From positions 1-46,932 of the forward strand of contig AP026168.1 in the NCBI GenBank assembly GCA_030295235.1: a DNA stretch of 46,932 nucleotides, given 5' to 3'. Both the position numbers and the translations under genes were made by a program. The DNA is from Fistulifera solaris (taxonomy: Eukaryota > Bacillariophyta > Bacillariophyceae > Naviculales > Stauroneidaceae). Under the pieces are notes generated by a model. That model ran no database searches. It saw only the letters and a program-made list of their open reading frames with translations, and was not told where the DNA came from. Shown here piece after piece: positions 31,650-42,166 of this stretch; positions within the stretch are counted from its first letter, which is position 1; each line of letters starts with the position of its first letter.

Positions 31650-33790
31650 CTACTCAGCAGCGTTTTCGACAGCTTTCACTTCCTTTGTCGTGTCGATTTT
31701 GCCGTGTTTCGACGCTCGAACTTCCATGAGCTCATCCACATCTTCCTTTCTGGGACCACTTATGTCGTACGCCGAACCGCGGTGACTGGAAATGTCCAAA
31801 CCCACCTCTTCTTCCAAGGGGTCGACACGGAACATACCGGCCGCGTTCAAAAGCATGAAAAACGGGTTGTGACACAACTGACCCATCCAATAATCCAAAA
31901 GATACAGCAGACCTGTACCAACAAAGATGACCATCAAAACCGCCCTCCGAGTAAAACAAACCAGGATTGGCTGAGTTGTACCCGGCAAGGTCCATTAGTT
32001 CCGGCCAACAAGCCGTGCGCGAGGAGGCCCCACATGCCGTTACCCAAATGCACGGGGATACCGTCCACGGAATCATCAACTTTAGAGCGATGAGTAGTTT
32101 CGACCAGGCAATGTAAACCCATCCTCCGACGATTCCAATGATGATGGCAGCCCAGGAGTCACACAAGCCGTTCCAGCAGTGACAGCCACAAGACCACCAA
32201 GACCTCCATTCATGGCCATGTGAGATTCGTAACTTGTTTCTTCCGTCGCCATGGATTCCAAAATCGAATCCGTAAACAAGGCAGATACACAAGCGGATGC
32301 ACCGGCTAGAGTCGTCGTGACGGCACTTAGGAAGCAACGGCTGCCGAGTCCTCGTTTGCAATTGCGAGAGCCGATCCGGAATTGAATCCGTACCCTGGTG
32401 GAAGCAACCGAAGCCAAAGAAGGAAAGGTCAGCGTTGGCTATTCGAGTAGCGCATGAACTCGACATTCGGTTAGCCATCAGTGGCACTTACATCCAAACC
32501 ACAAAATCAATGTACCCAACACCTGAAGAGCAACGCTGTGGGCTGGAAGGTGACGGGTGTCTCCAGGGTTTCCATCTTCGTCGTAGAAACGTCCCTTGCG
32601 CGGTCCGAGGATAACAGCAGCAATCAATGCCGTGAGACCACCCGTCATATGGACGACACCAGATCCCGCAAAATCGATGCATCCCACATCGCGAAAGTAA
32701 CCGTCGTTATTGAAAGCCGACAGAAAGCCGTTGGAGCTCCACATGGAGTGTGCTACGACAGGGCAAAACCCGTCAAGATCGAGTACAGAGATAGGCTGAC
32801 ATTTTGCATCGTTCGGCGACAGTACCAGCGACGATTGTGGCACAAGTCGCGGCGAAAGCAAACTGGAAGAAGAAACTAGCCCAAGAGTTGAAGTCACGGA
32901 GTCCAAAATAACTGTTACCAATGAAGGTCGAGCCAATGTGGTCGGCTCCACCGTATGCAAATCCGTAACCGACGGTGTAGAATCCGATCGATCCAGCACA
33001 AATATCGAGAATATTTTGCAGCATAATGTTCTTGACGTTCTTGGCGCGAATGCACCCAGCGCAGAGCATGGCAAAGCCAGCTTGCATCACAAAGACGAGC
33101 GATCCCTATGGAAATGAATACCATGAAACGGAAATGTGAAAGCGTGACATAGCAAGGATTGTTTGGTCATTTCAAATAAAAATAGAAGATGAACCAAAGT
33201 CACAAGGAGAAATCAAGAAAGAAGATAAAAGTGAGAGGCGATGCTTCAGCAGAACGTCCTCCTTTCGGACAGACTTTGAATATACACGCAATAAGTGGGA
33301 AAGGTGTCACCCTTCTACTCTTTGTACCGCATTCCAATTCCCACGAAGTCAGCTGGCAATAATTGACATTGCAGCTCATAGGCACGATGAGAATGTTGCA
33401 ACAATTTGAACCAAACAAGCAAGGAGAATCAGCAGCATCGTCGCTCACAAACCAATCGAATGTGATCGTAGGATAACGGCGGCGCGTATTCGATTCAAAT
33501 CGAGAGGCGGCCCTCCCATTCAAGCTACAAAAAGGATTTCGCATACAAAAATGATAACAAATCGGAAATAACACAGTCATTCCTCGTCTTGTTTTCGAAT
33601 AAAAGCAGCTGAAACAGTGCTCAAAGAGCTTCGTCAAGCGCAGCAGTGTGTAGCTTTTCGTGCTTACCGCATAGATAAGATAGAAGGTATCCAAACCAGT
33701 GGTGAGGCCCATCGTAATGTCGTAAACATTACAGATTTGCGTCGCGAATTCACCGTCTCGGGCGGAGCAGTACGTTTCGATATCACTCAT
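31650..33790 (-). CDS. Ammonium transporter AMT-C (Amt/Mep/Rh family)
   Basis: Three exons: 33668-33790, 32492-33105 and 31650-32394 (1482 nt, about 493 aa). Exon 1 encodes MSDIETYCSARDGEFATQICNVYDI..TFYLIYA. Introns are 33106-33667 (562 nt, GTAAGC..CCATAG) and 32395-32491 (97 nt, GTAAGT..ACCAG). Signatures: VMQAGFAMLCAGCIRAKNVKNIML, TVAERCKMSAYL, DFAGSGVVHMTGG, FGWYGFNSGSA, GIPVHLGNGMWG (both pore histidines present) and the C-terminal VGLDISSHRGSAYD, the conserved Amt regulatory tail. There are at least six frameshifts, near 32800, 32760, 32340, 32180, 32080 and 31930-31960. It is paired with AMT-D, and the two share exon structure and the KEDVDELMEVRASKHGK tail. Confidence 0.92.
32395..32491 (-). 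other. AMT-C shared-position intron (97 nt)
   Basis: Donor GTAAGT at 32491 and acceptor CACCAG ending at 32395 restore FG-WYGFN, the position common to all four AMT genes. Confidence 0.88.
33106..33667 (-). other. AMT-C first intron (562 nt)
   Basis: Donor GTAAGC at 33667 and acceptor CTATAG ending at 33106. It joins ..IYA to GSLVFVMQAGF, matching AMT-D. It is several times longer than the other introns in the window and holds no recognisable gene. Confidence 0.8.
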
Positions 33791-34220
33791 GGCAAATAAA
33801 AGGACGCTGAGAAAGAGCTTGACAATTCAAAACCCGAGTAATAAAATACTCCGTAATGATGAAAAGGTAGCGAAAGAATGTGAAGCGAAGTTGTTGTCAT
33901 CCGCCACAAAAAGTTTGATTCGGGTTCGCGCGGTCACGCGCAAGGTACATTTACTGCCATACGAAGGAGCCACTCGATACGAGACAACGATGGAACTTTC
34001 GTCGGAGGTGTTGCAACTTCTTGCACCTTCAACGGCACCTATAACTATGCACAAGCATAAAACTAAGAAATCGATAAGTATTTTTCAACGATAGAAAACG
34101 TCAGGAGCACAAACATTGAAATTGATAAAAGCCGTAAATTGATAACACTCGCGTGAACGACAATTTCCAAAACAAACAAGAAACAAATAGCATCATCCCA
34201 ACAAGGGATAATTCGCCTGT
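33791..34220. other. Intergenic region between AMT-C and AMT-D
   Basis: It contains the AMT-C upstream region (minus strand) and the AMT-D 3' end. An open frame at 33789-34094 (+) overlaps the AMT-C start and has no protein-like support. No motif is recognised. Confidence 0.5.
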
Positions 34221-36289
34221 TTAGGCATCCGCGTCTTCCGCAGCCTGAGCGACCTCTTTGGGAACTTCGACCTTGCCGTGCTTCGAGGCACGGACTTCCA
34301 TAAGCTCATCGACATCTTCTTTCTTGGGACCGGTCAAGTCATAGGCGGAACCACACGGTGCGAGATATCCAGACCAACTTCCTCTTCCAAAGCATCCACG
34401 CGGAACATACCAGCAGCGTTCAACAACATAAAGAATGGTGTCATGGTAAAAGCGACCCATCCAAAACCCAGCAGACAGAGCAGATTTGCACCAACAAAAG
34501 TTGACCGTCAAAACCACCTTCCGAGTAGAATAAACCAGGGTTGGCCGAGTTGTATCCGGCCAAATCCATAAGCTCGGGCTTGGCGAATAAGCCGACGGCC
34601 AACACACCACATACCGTTGGCAAAGTGTACTGGAACAGCATCGACAGCGTCATCAATCTTCAAGGCAACCAACGTCTTGGACATGGCAATGTACGCCCAG
34701 CCCCGACGGTACCAATGAGGATCGCAGCCCAGGGAGTAATGACAGAACATCCGGCAGTGACAGCCAAGACCACCAAGTGCACCGTTCATGGCCATGGTTA
34801 AGTCGTAGCTGGTTTCACCTGAGGACAGGCCTTCCAAAATGGAATCCGTAAACATGGCAGAAATGCAACCGGCAGCGGCACCATGGTGGTGGTGACAGCG
34901 CACAGAGAAGCGACTTGGGCAGATCCGGCGTTGGCAATCACGAGAGCGGAACCGGGGTTGAATCCGTACCCTAATTAAAATCAAGAGAAAAGTGAGTTAC
35001 GAATGGTACAAAATCAACACCCTTCGACTTCAGTCCTTGCAACTTACAGCCGACCCAGAGGATGAAGGTACCCAAGATCTGCAAAGCGACACTGTGGGGC
35101 TGGAAGGTGACGGGTGTCTCCAAGGGGTTACCATCTTCGTCATAGAAGCGTCCCTTGCGGGGTCCGAGCACAATCGCCGCAATGAGGGCGGTGACACCAC
35201 CAGTCATGTGCACGACACCGGATCCGGCAAAGTCGATGACACCAATATCGCGGAACAAGCTTTCGTTGTTAAAAGCGGAAAGGAAACCATTCGAGCTCCA
35301 CATAGAGTGGACTACGACGGGTACACGAAACCCGTCAAAAGACGGAGTAGCACAAGTAGGCAGCCATCTTGCATCGCTCGGCAACCGTACCGGCAACGAT
35401 CGTGGCAGCCGTCGCCGCGAACGCGAATTGGAAGAAGAAACCAATCCACGAGTCGAAATCACGTAGACCAAAGTAGCTGTCACCAATAAAGGTGCTACCA
35501 ATGCGGTCAGATCCGCCGTAGGCAAATCCGTATCCGACCGTGAAGAAACCAATGGCTCCACCACAGGCATCCAACAAGTTCTTGAGCATGATGTTCTTGA
35601 CGTTCTTGGCACGCACGGAACCAGCGCAAAGCATGGCGAAACCGGCTTGCATCATGAAGACGAGGGCTCCCTGTTAAAGTTGAGATACGACCAAGATGAC
35701 AAACAGGAGAAGATCGCGCAGTCAAGAAGGATAGAGCAAGCAACCATAAAGTTGAAGATAGAGAAAGAAAGTGAGACGTTGTCATGCAAAGCAATCCGAA
35801 TAAGGATTCTTTGACCGATCAACGGTAGGCGAAACACGACGCTCTCGCTCTCTTTAAACACACGCACGCAGCGTCAGAGGCAACACTTGGTATCGCCTCT
35901 GCAATGCTATCCCCAAGCAAATCAGGGCTTCTGAAGCGATCCAAGTGGATGTTGATACTGCGGAACGACAGAGCGCGATACTACCGTTCGACGACGACGA
36001 CGACGACGACAAAACAACAACAACAAGCCTTCCTGTCTTGCTATCGGAAGACTAGCCTTTGTGGATGGGTTTTTTTTCGTTGTAAAAAAACCAGTCGCTC
36101 TAGACAACATATCTCACAACAGCAGAGGCAATCGTGTCAATACGAATGAGATCCGATCGCAACTTACCGCAAAAGGAGAAAGAAGGTATCGACACCGGTG
36201 ACAATGTCATTCGTAATATCGTAGACTCCGCAAATATGAACGGCGACATCTCCATCCGGAGCGGCGCAATAAGCTTCAAAGTCTGCCAT
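34221..36289 (-). CDS. Ammonium transporter AMT-D (Amt/Mep/Rh family)
   Basis: Three exons: 36168-36289, 35048-35670 and 34221-34970 (about 498 codons). It starts MADFEAYCAAPDGDVAVHICGVYDI. Introns are 35671-36167 (497 nt, GTAAGT..AACAG) and 34971-35047 (77 nt, GTAAGT..ATTAG). Signatures: GALVFMMQAGFAMLCAGSVRAKNVKNIML, TVAERCKMAAYL, DFAGSGVVHMTGG, GYGFNPGSALVIAN, AVPVHFANGMW, GYNSANPGLFYS and the C-terminal GLDISHR..GSAYD..GPKKEDVDELMEVRASKHGK. Both pore histidines are present. Frame breaks occur at A-runs 36171-36174 and 35337-35340 (both AAAA where five are expected), and near 34885, 34765, 34690, 34615, 34510 and 34355. It is more GC-rich in its codons than AMT-A and AMT-B. Confidence 0.92.
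34971..35047 (-). other. AMT-D shared-position intron (77 nt)
   Basis: Donor GTAAGT at 35047 and acceptor AATTAG ending at 34971, at the FG-WYGFN position. Confidence 0.88.
35671..36167 (-). other. AMT-D first intron (497 nt)
   Basis: Donor GTAAGT at 36167 and acceptor TTAACAG ending at 35671. It occupies the same codon as the long first intron of AMT-C, so both come from their common ancestor. It contains a CGACGACGACGACGACGAC run near 35990-36010 and an eight-T run near 36070. Confidence 0.8.
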
Positions 36290-37400
36290 TGTATTAAACT
36301 GAATTCAATCGATGAAGGATAATGAACAAAAAGAAAGTAAACCTCCTATCAGGCTAATGCCTTCTTTGTGACAACAAACGTCAAAATGAGAAAAGAGAAG
36401 ATGTCGATCTTTGTTCGGCCGCGTTGAAACGCGCGATCGCGCTCCTACTCTTAACGCGACAGTGAGTCAGTCCAGTCCAGCCGAACGTCAAACTTCCGTT
36501 CCTTCAAATGGAACTTTCTCAATTGGAACGATCGGCTTCGATTTCATTATTACACTCTAGCAGTGTGGTACACTCTTTTCTCACACTGGAGATTCTTTTT
36601 ACACGGATACGCAACTTACGGCTCACCTACTGGAACCGTTTTCACCGACTTGAGGAGTCATTTATTTTTGTGTATTCTGAATCACACAGAATATTTCTGT
36701 GTCTTTGTAGCTAATAGTCAAAGCGATAAGATTTATTCGTGACTGATGTTAAAACTGGAAAAGCCAACGCAAACGCACGTGTCAACCAAGATCGATGCAT
36801 CATTGTGTGGCGGACAAGCTGGCGTGGGATACTGCCACAGGCATTCGTTGAGTCACGACGTCATTATTTTCTGATTCAGGGGAACGACAGAAAAGGACCA
36901 CAAGAATAAGGGAACTTTTCAAGTTCTCAATCGCCAAGGGAACTTTGTCTTGCCGTATCAACGTACCCTACCAGGTACGGCGTCAAAACCCTTTTCCTTT
37001 GGTTCACGGAATTCTATGCATCGCGCGCATTGGGATATCGGTTCGCAGTTTTAGTTACGTAGTCGATGATCGAGCTGCGTGGGACTACTCGAAGCTGTAG
37101 AAAGCACCACGCAAGAAACCACAAAATTTTGTACGAATGAGCGCTTCTCTGGCTGCTGGCGTGGATTTATGTGTTTGTATTTTTAGTTTCTATGATCAGG
37201 TATAGTAGTTTAATAAGAGAATGGGATCAGTTGACCAGCTTTCTTCTAGCTGGAAACAGGAGTCGAATGGTTGATCGAGGAACTAGGCGCCCCCAGAAGT
37301 TAAAGCTAGCTCAAGCGTCGCTCAACGGTGAGAAACGAACTTCGAATGCATAGTATGATTTGAGAGAAGGCAATGAGAAAACTCCAGTCGCATATGAGGC
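36290..37400. other. 1.1-kb gene-free region upstream of AMT-D
   Basis: No gene is supported. It must contain the AMT-D promoter. A small hairpin ATTCTGAATCACACAGAAT lies near 36674. No other recognisable element. Confidence 0.5.
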
Positions 37401-38273
37401 TCAGTCATGAAAGCTCCATTGACAAATGCCACAGTTTGGCACTTCAACTTGTGTAAAATGATGTAAAACGCCCCAATGTGTCACGAGCACTACCGTCTTC
37501 CCGACAAACTCACGCCGCAACCACTTCTAATACTTGCAATCGCTCCCGAAACACATCCTCAGGTTCACCCGGAACAGCATAATGTTGCTGCTCATCACAG
37601 GGACGCCATTCTACTCTGGCGGTGCTTTTGCCCGTCAGGTATCGTATACCACCATGATTCGTCGACCGCGGGAGTCTTGCAGAAGACTCCAGTCCAAGCT
37701 TGCCGCAATATCCTTTGTGAAAAGTTCACGACATTTGTTTTGCAGAAGGCCCCAAGGCTGTCCAGTATCGCTCGCGGAATAGATTCGTTCTCGTAATAAC
37801 GGCACAATCATGGTAGGCACCGACGGAAGCAACGGCTGCACACCGTAAAACCAAGTTTGCAAGCACCTCATTAACGGTGACACCAAAACAATTACATCAT
37901 CAAGGTTCGTTGAATCAAGAATGCATTGCAACTCTTTCGGTAATTCTTGTTGTGCTTGTGCGATTCCTGTTTCCGATAGAGGCGAATCGGCCAACTGAAT
38001 ATCATCGCAAAACGTGGGAGAAAACCAAGCATTCGAACCTGTCATCCATTCATTTGAAACACTGCTGCCATGGCGAATAGCGATGATGTTGATTGTTGAT
38101 GTCGTTGTTGTAGATGTTTCTTCGCAGGTCAAATCGGATTGCGGCGGCATTTTGCGTTTCTGATCGAAAGACCGTGTCGACGCCGTAAAAGAGAGGTCAA
38201 AGGGCTTACAAAGGCGACACAAAGGCTTTCCTTCCACCAAACAAGACAAAAGAGTAGATAGAAAGAGAAACAA
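37401..38273 (-). CDS. Histidine phosphatase superfamily (phosphoglycerate-mutase-like) protein
   Basis: About 290 aa. The catalytic motif NIIAIRHGSSVSNEW carries the RHG phosphohistidine. Downstream are DSPLSETGIAQAQ (typical LTxxGxxQA), VSPLMRCLQTWF (typical SPLxRxxQT) and, after a frameshift, VVLVTHWGVLHHF (second catalytic His). The set is complete for the family. The start is 38273 (MFLFLSTLLSCLVEGKPLCRLC, signal-like) or 38153 (MPPQSDLTC). Frames break near 37650 and 37480-37500. The stop TGA is at 37401-37403. Substrate is unknown; this branch resembles uncharacterised eukaryotic phosphatases more than glycolytic mutase. Confidence 0.85.
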
Positions 38274-39524
38274 TCGAGATTATAAGATGTCGCGTACATG
38301 AATCAGTGTTTGTGTGTTCAGTGAAACGGGAAACGGGTGTTTAATCGGGTGTGACTATGGGCGTTGTGTGATGACGGGTGTGACCACGTGACCACTGATT
38401 AATTTTACCTAAGGACTGAGTACCGTTGCGCAGGAGTGAGAAGCGAGCTTTTGAGTCACGACTCAGGGCTAAAGTCAAAATGCAACTTTGACATTCGACT
38501 GATTTTTCCATTGTTCTTTTCATTTTCTCACAAATAGTTCAATCTCTAGCACTGTGCTTTAGGAAATCCTAACTTCGCAAAAGCGAAATGCGCGCGTGAT
38601 TAGAAACTAGAACAGTTAGCAGAATTACGAATTATCACTTGAAAACATTGCAACTAAAACGAGTGTCCCCAAAATTGTCGAATGAAATTCCAAAAGGAAT
38701 TTTTGACTGTCCTCCTGGTAAGTCTTTGTGGTTGGTGATTTTAGTGCTATGTGGTGCTATGTGCTATCCATTCACAGTGTGTGGAGGGGAGTTAAAAAGT
38801 TAAAAGCTGAAGAATCCGCATGAATTGGGGGCCATTGAAGTAGTGTACAGCCCTACAGCGCACAGCATTTCCCAAGATCCCGACAGTTGATCATTCCTGT
38901 GCTTTACAAGATGGATTGCAGATTTTAGTAAACCTCAACAAAAACATTAAGTAGCATGTAGCATGTTCGTGGAACTGTAACCGCTGAAGCGGATTCTAGG
39001 GTCTTCGCAACTACTTCCCTGCACAACAATCATTGCTTCGTGACCCAAGACGAAAATGAAACAAACAGACAACGCGAAGTCCGTTAGTCATTGGATACAA
39101 GTTAAAACGAAAGTAAAGAACCATGAAGGCCTCCGACGAGACGAATCATCCCCGATTACAGAGAGAAGTGCTGCGTCTATCTAACTTGTCGATACTGCCA
39201 GTAATTCATTCTGACCCCAAAAATAACCTTTCCCTTCAGTTTGGTGAGGTGGCACAGCAAGATTTCAAGTGAAAGGTTGAGAGTGATCCTCAACCAAGCT
39301 CGCTCTGCTAGAGGACGACACGAAAAGCGTCTTCGGTGACCATTTCTAAGACTTTCATCATAGACATCAACCGAAGTATCATGACTATGTCAAGAGTCAT
39401 TGTTCCAGTCAGCAGGTGTTTTCAAAGCAAACATCTCTTAAAACTTATTAGAAAGCTTTTGAAATGAGTGCTTTTCGTGGTATAACTCGTACAGCATGTA
39501 TGGCGAACGGTTTCTTTTTGTAGT
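38274..39524. other. 1.25-kb intergenic region
   Basis: No gene is supported on either strand. A GGTGCTATGTGGTGCTATGTGCTAT short tandem lies near 38745-38765. Otherwise featureless to my eye. Confidence 0.5.
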
Positions 39525-41661
39525 CTATAACTTCATTTGCGCTACTCCCACAGCCAATCGCGCTGTCTTAGTTTGCGGAGCCACGGCCACTGCGGATCGA
39601 ATACGGTCCATGTCCAAAGGGCGCCCTGTCTGGGAAGGAGACGAAAGAGAAGGTTGCAAGTCCACATCCGCCAAGACTTGTGTTCGCACCAACCATGATT
39701 CCATCCAGGAGCATCTCCCATGGCCGCCAACAAGGGTGCGAACAACGAAGAAAACACCAGCGGCGGTAAGTCAAACAAGGCTTCCGCACCTGGTCACGAG
39801 ACCAAATTCTCCGACAAAGAAGAGCACTTCGAAAGCAACTGCTCGAAACGCTTTGCGCGCTCGTTTGGGTATCTTCCAACGATCCGCAGTCTGTTTAAGC
39901 GACTGAATCGACATGGATAAAGTTCTATCCTGTATTTCAATCGAGTCTTGATACCCCGCCACGTCGATTGCAATGATGGCTGCCAATCGCTCTTGCACTA
40001 GCGCTCGGAGAGCAAATGACGGTTTTGAATCACCATGAGAGTATCAGCCCCGAAGGATCCGATGAATTCGCCTTGACAAACTCAGAGGTAGCCAGCACAG
40101 CTTTACCACCACCATCATCCGATTGAGCCAGGTCCGCATGGACTGCTTGCAGTACTTCTCGCATAGTTATCATGGACGAGGTAGCCTCTTGTGTGGTTGT
40201 AGTACTGGCCGTCGAGGCGGTGGAAGTATCGTCGGAAGGAGTTGGCGTTATTGTTTCGACAGAAAACGACGACAGGGGCTGCTGTTCAACGGTTTGCAAT
40301 ATCCGTTCGCGACGATGTTTGGCCGAACCTAATGTCCCAAACAGTCGTCGCACTGCATGTCGCCGTTTCCTGCGTTGTTGTTGTCGTAATTTCTCGTGAC
40401 GAGGAATATTTTCGAATCCATCACCGTCCTGACTTCGAGTGCTCTTTCTACTGACTCCTTCCATTTCACCACCTGACGACTCGGGATCCGTTTCGTCATC
40501 ATCATCATCATCGTGATCCAACTCGTTTCCGTTTGTATCATTCGGATCAGCACTGTCATGATGACGGTGTTCTCCTCTACTTTCGTCCCAGTGCCGTTTC
40601 CGTTGCAAAATTTGAGCCTTGCGCAATTGCTGTTCAATGCGCAAAATGTTCGAATCCGATAATCGTATGTAAACGCTGCCACATTCGTCAAATACAGCGA
40701 CATGAATCCGACACTGAAGGGCAGCCAAATGACACAAAACCTAAAATTACTCGCCGGATTTGTGTCGGATAATAATCCCCGAATCCGACGGTCGTTAATG
40801 AAACAACACTGAAATACAAGGCTTCCACAATCGTCCATCCTTCCAGAGGCCCTACTACCAAAGCACCCAAACCGATCAAGCCAACAAACGGAAACAATAC
40901 CGACAATCCTCGTCCTACTTCATCTTCTTTAAAGAACGTTTGCAATTGATCAATGATCTGAAAGAATTGATCCATCGTATGCGTCGGAACATGCAAGAAA
41001 TCTCCCAATTGCGTGACCGATTGTCGTGTCATGGTCGTCCGACGATGATGTTGGGCCAAGGGCGACGTAAGAGGTTGTTCGCGTTCCGACTGCGCTCGAC
41101 TCGCTTCGAGTGCGACATTGATAGACTTGTGCGACCAGAATGGTCAACGTCGCAATCCCCATGAGAATAAAGAATATCGTGTAAAGTTGAAAGGCTGGTG
41201 TATCCGGACTGTGCAAATGTCCGTATCCGACGGTCGTCATCGCGTAGACACTAAACAAGAGAGCATCTTTCGTATCCCAATCTTCGGTTTGTTGTACAAA
41301 AGATGACACTGATGGTCATGAAAACGGTCATGAAAGTAACGGCACAGCAAGCCGATTGTCGGACGGATTGATAACGAGCGTGATAGGCGACATCTCGTTC
41401 TTCTAAAGCCCATTCGTATTCTTGATCCAGTTGTTGAGTTAATTGTGTATCGACTATTCGTCGTGTAGGTATAGGAGAAGAGATAGAAGGACTCTCTGCA
41501 TCATGAATAACAGTAGGATTCCTCGGGGACAATGTCGAAGAATCCGTTTCGTTCTTGGATGTCTCTGTGCGCGATAATTCGACCACCCCGCTTGTCATTT
41601 CTTCTTCTTCTTCTTCTTTTACAATCAATTCCTTTGATTGAGAGACCGCGATGAGAGCCAA
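39525..41661 (-). CDS. Two-pore-domain potassium channel (TPK-like) with long C-terminal region
   Basis: About 710 aa when joined. The N-terminus is acidic and Ser/Thr-rich (MALIAVSQSKELIVKEEEEEE). Pore 1: FSVYAMTTVGYGHLHSPDTP, with a membrane helix before and FFILMGIATLTILVAQVY after. Pore 2: FSVVSLTTVGFGDYYPTQIRR, preceded by FPFVGLIGLGALVVG and followed by WLPFSVGFMSLYLTNVAAF. The selectivity filters TVGYG and TVGFGD define the family. The cytosolic part has SDSNILRIEQQLRKA, an acidic DHDDDDDDETDPE patch, a basic QQQRRKRRHAVRR stretch, and QERLAAIIAIDVAGYQDSIEI followed by a conserved-looking tail to the stop at 39525. No EF hand is seen. Frames break near 41300, 41080, 40770, 40680, 40000 and 39730-39780. 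Divergent from UTP15 (505 bp between starts). Confidence 0.85.
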
Positions 41662-42166
41662 GACGGTAATTCAACTAAATGAGGAGCAATACCTGGTAAT
41701 GATTGTGAAGAAAAGTCGTTGCGTTTATCGATTGTTTCTCCGCTCGTCGCGTTTGCAGCACGATGATAATAATATGCGAGGGCGGGGACGAGAGAGAGAG
41801 ACGTTGGGGATTGGGATTAATTGCGGACAGAGAACCGAAAAGTAGCTCTGTAGGGCTATTGTGTAGCCGAGACTCTCACGATTGAGTGTTGCAATCATGA
41901 GGTCGTTTTGGAAGTTGAGTAATTCACGCCTTTATTTAGGTCTCCCCAATCCCCAATCGATCCTGCGGAGAATAAGATAAACTGCTGGTCGGACAGACCA
42001 CTATACCATCACCACGAAAACAGAAACGCCACAATTTCCCACATTCTTTTGTTCGAAGGATCCTTCCCTATAATTGTTAATATCGTTTCGTTTTTCGTCT
42101 CAAACCTATCCTATCTATTATTACCTCTTCCATTCTCTTCAAATATAACATCCAACTGAAAGCATC
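41662..42166. promoter_or_regulatory. Bidirectional promoter region between the K+ channel and UTP15
   Basis: A 505-bp spacer separating two divergent start codons. Apart from purine-rich GAGAGAGAGA near 41790 I see no defined element. Called from arrangement only. Confidence 0.5.

Noticed and set aside
33789-34094. Plus-strand open frame between AMT-C and AMT-D
   Set aside because: Overlaps the AMT-C start codon on the other strand; Lys/Thr-rich with no recognisable feature.
39496-39906. Plus-strand open frame of 136 codons
   Set aside because: Antisense to the C-terminal region of the two-pore K+ channel, whose minus-strand frames are more protein-like.
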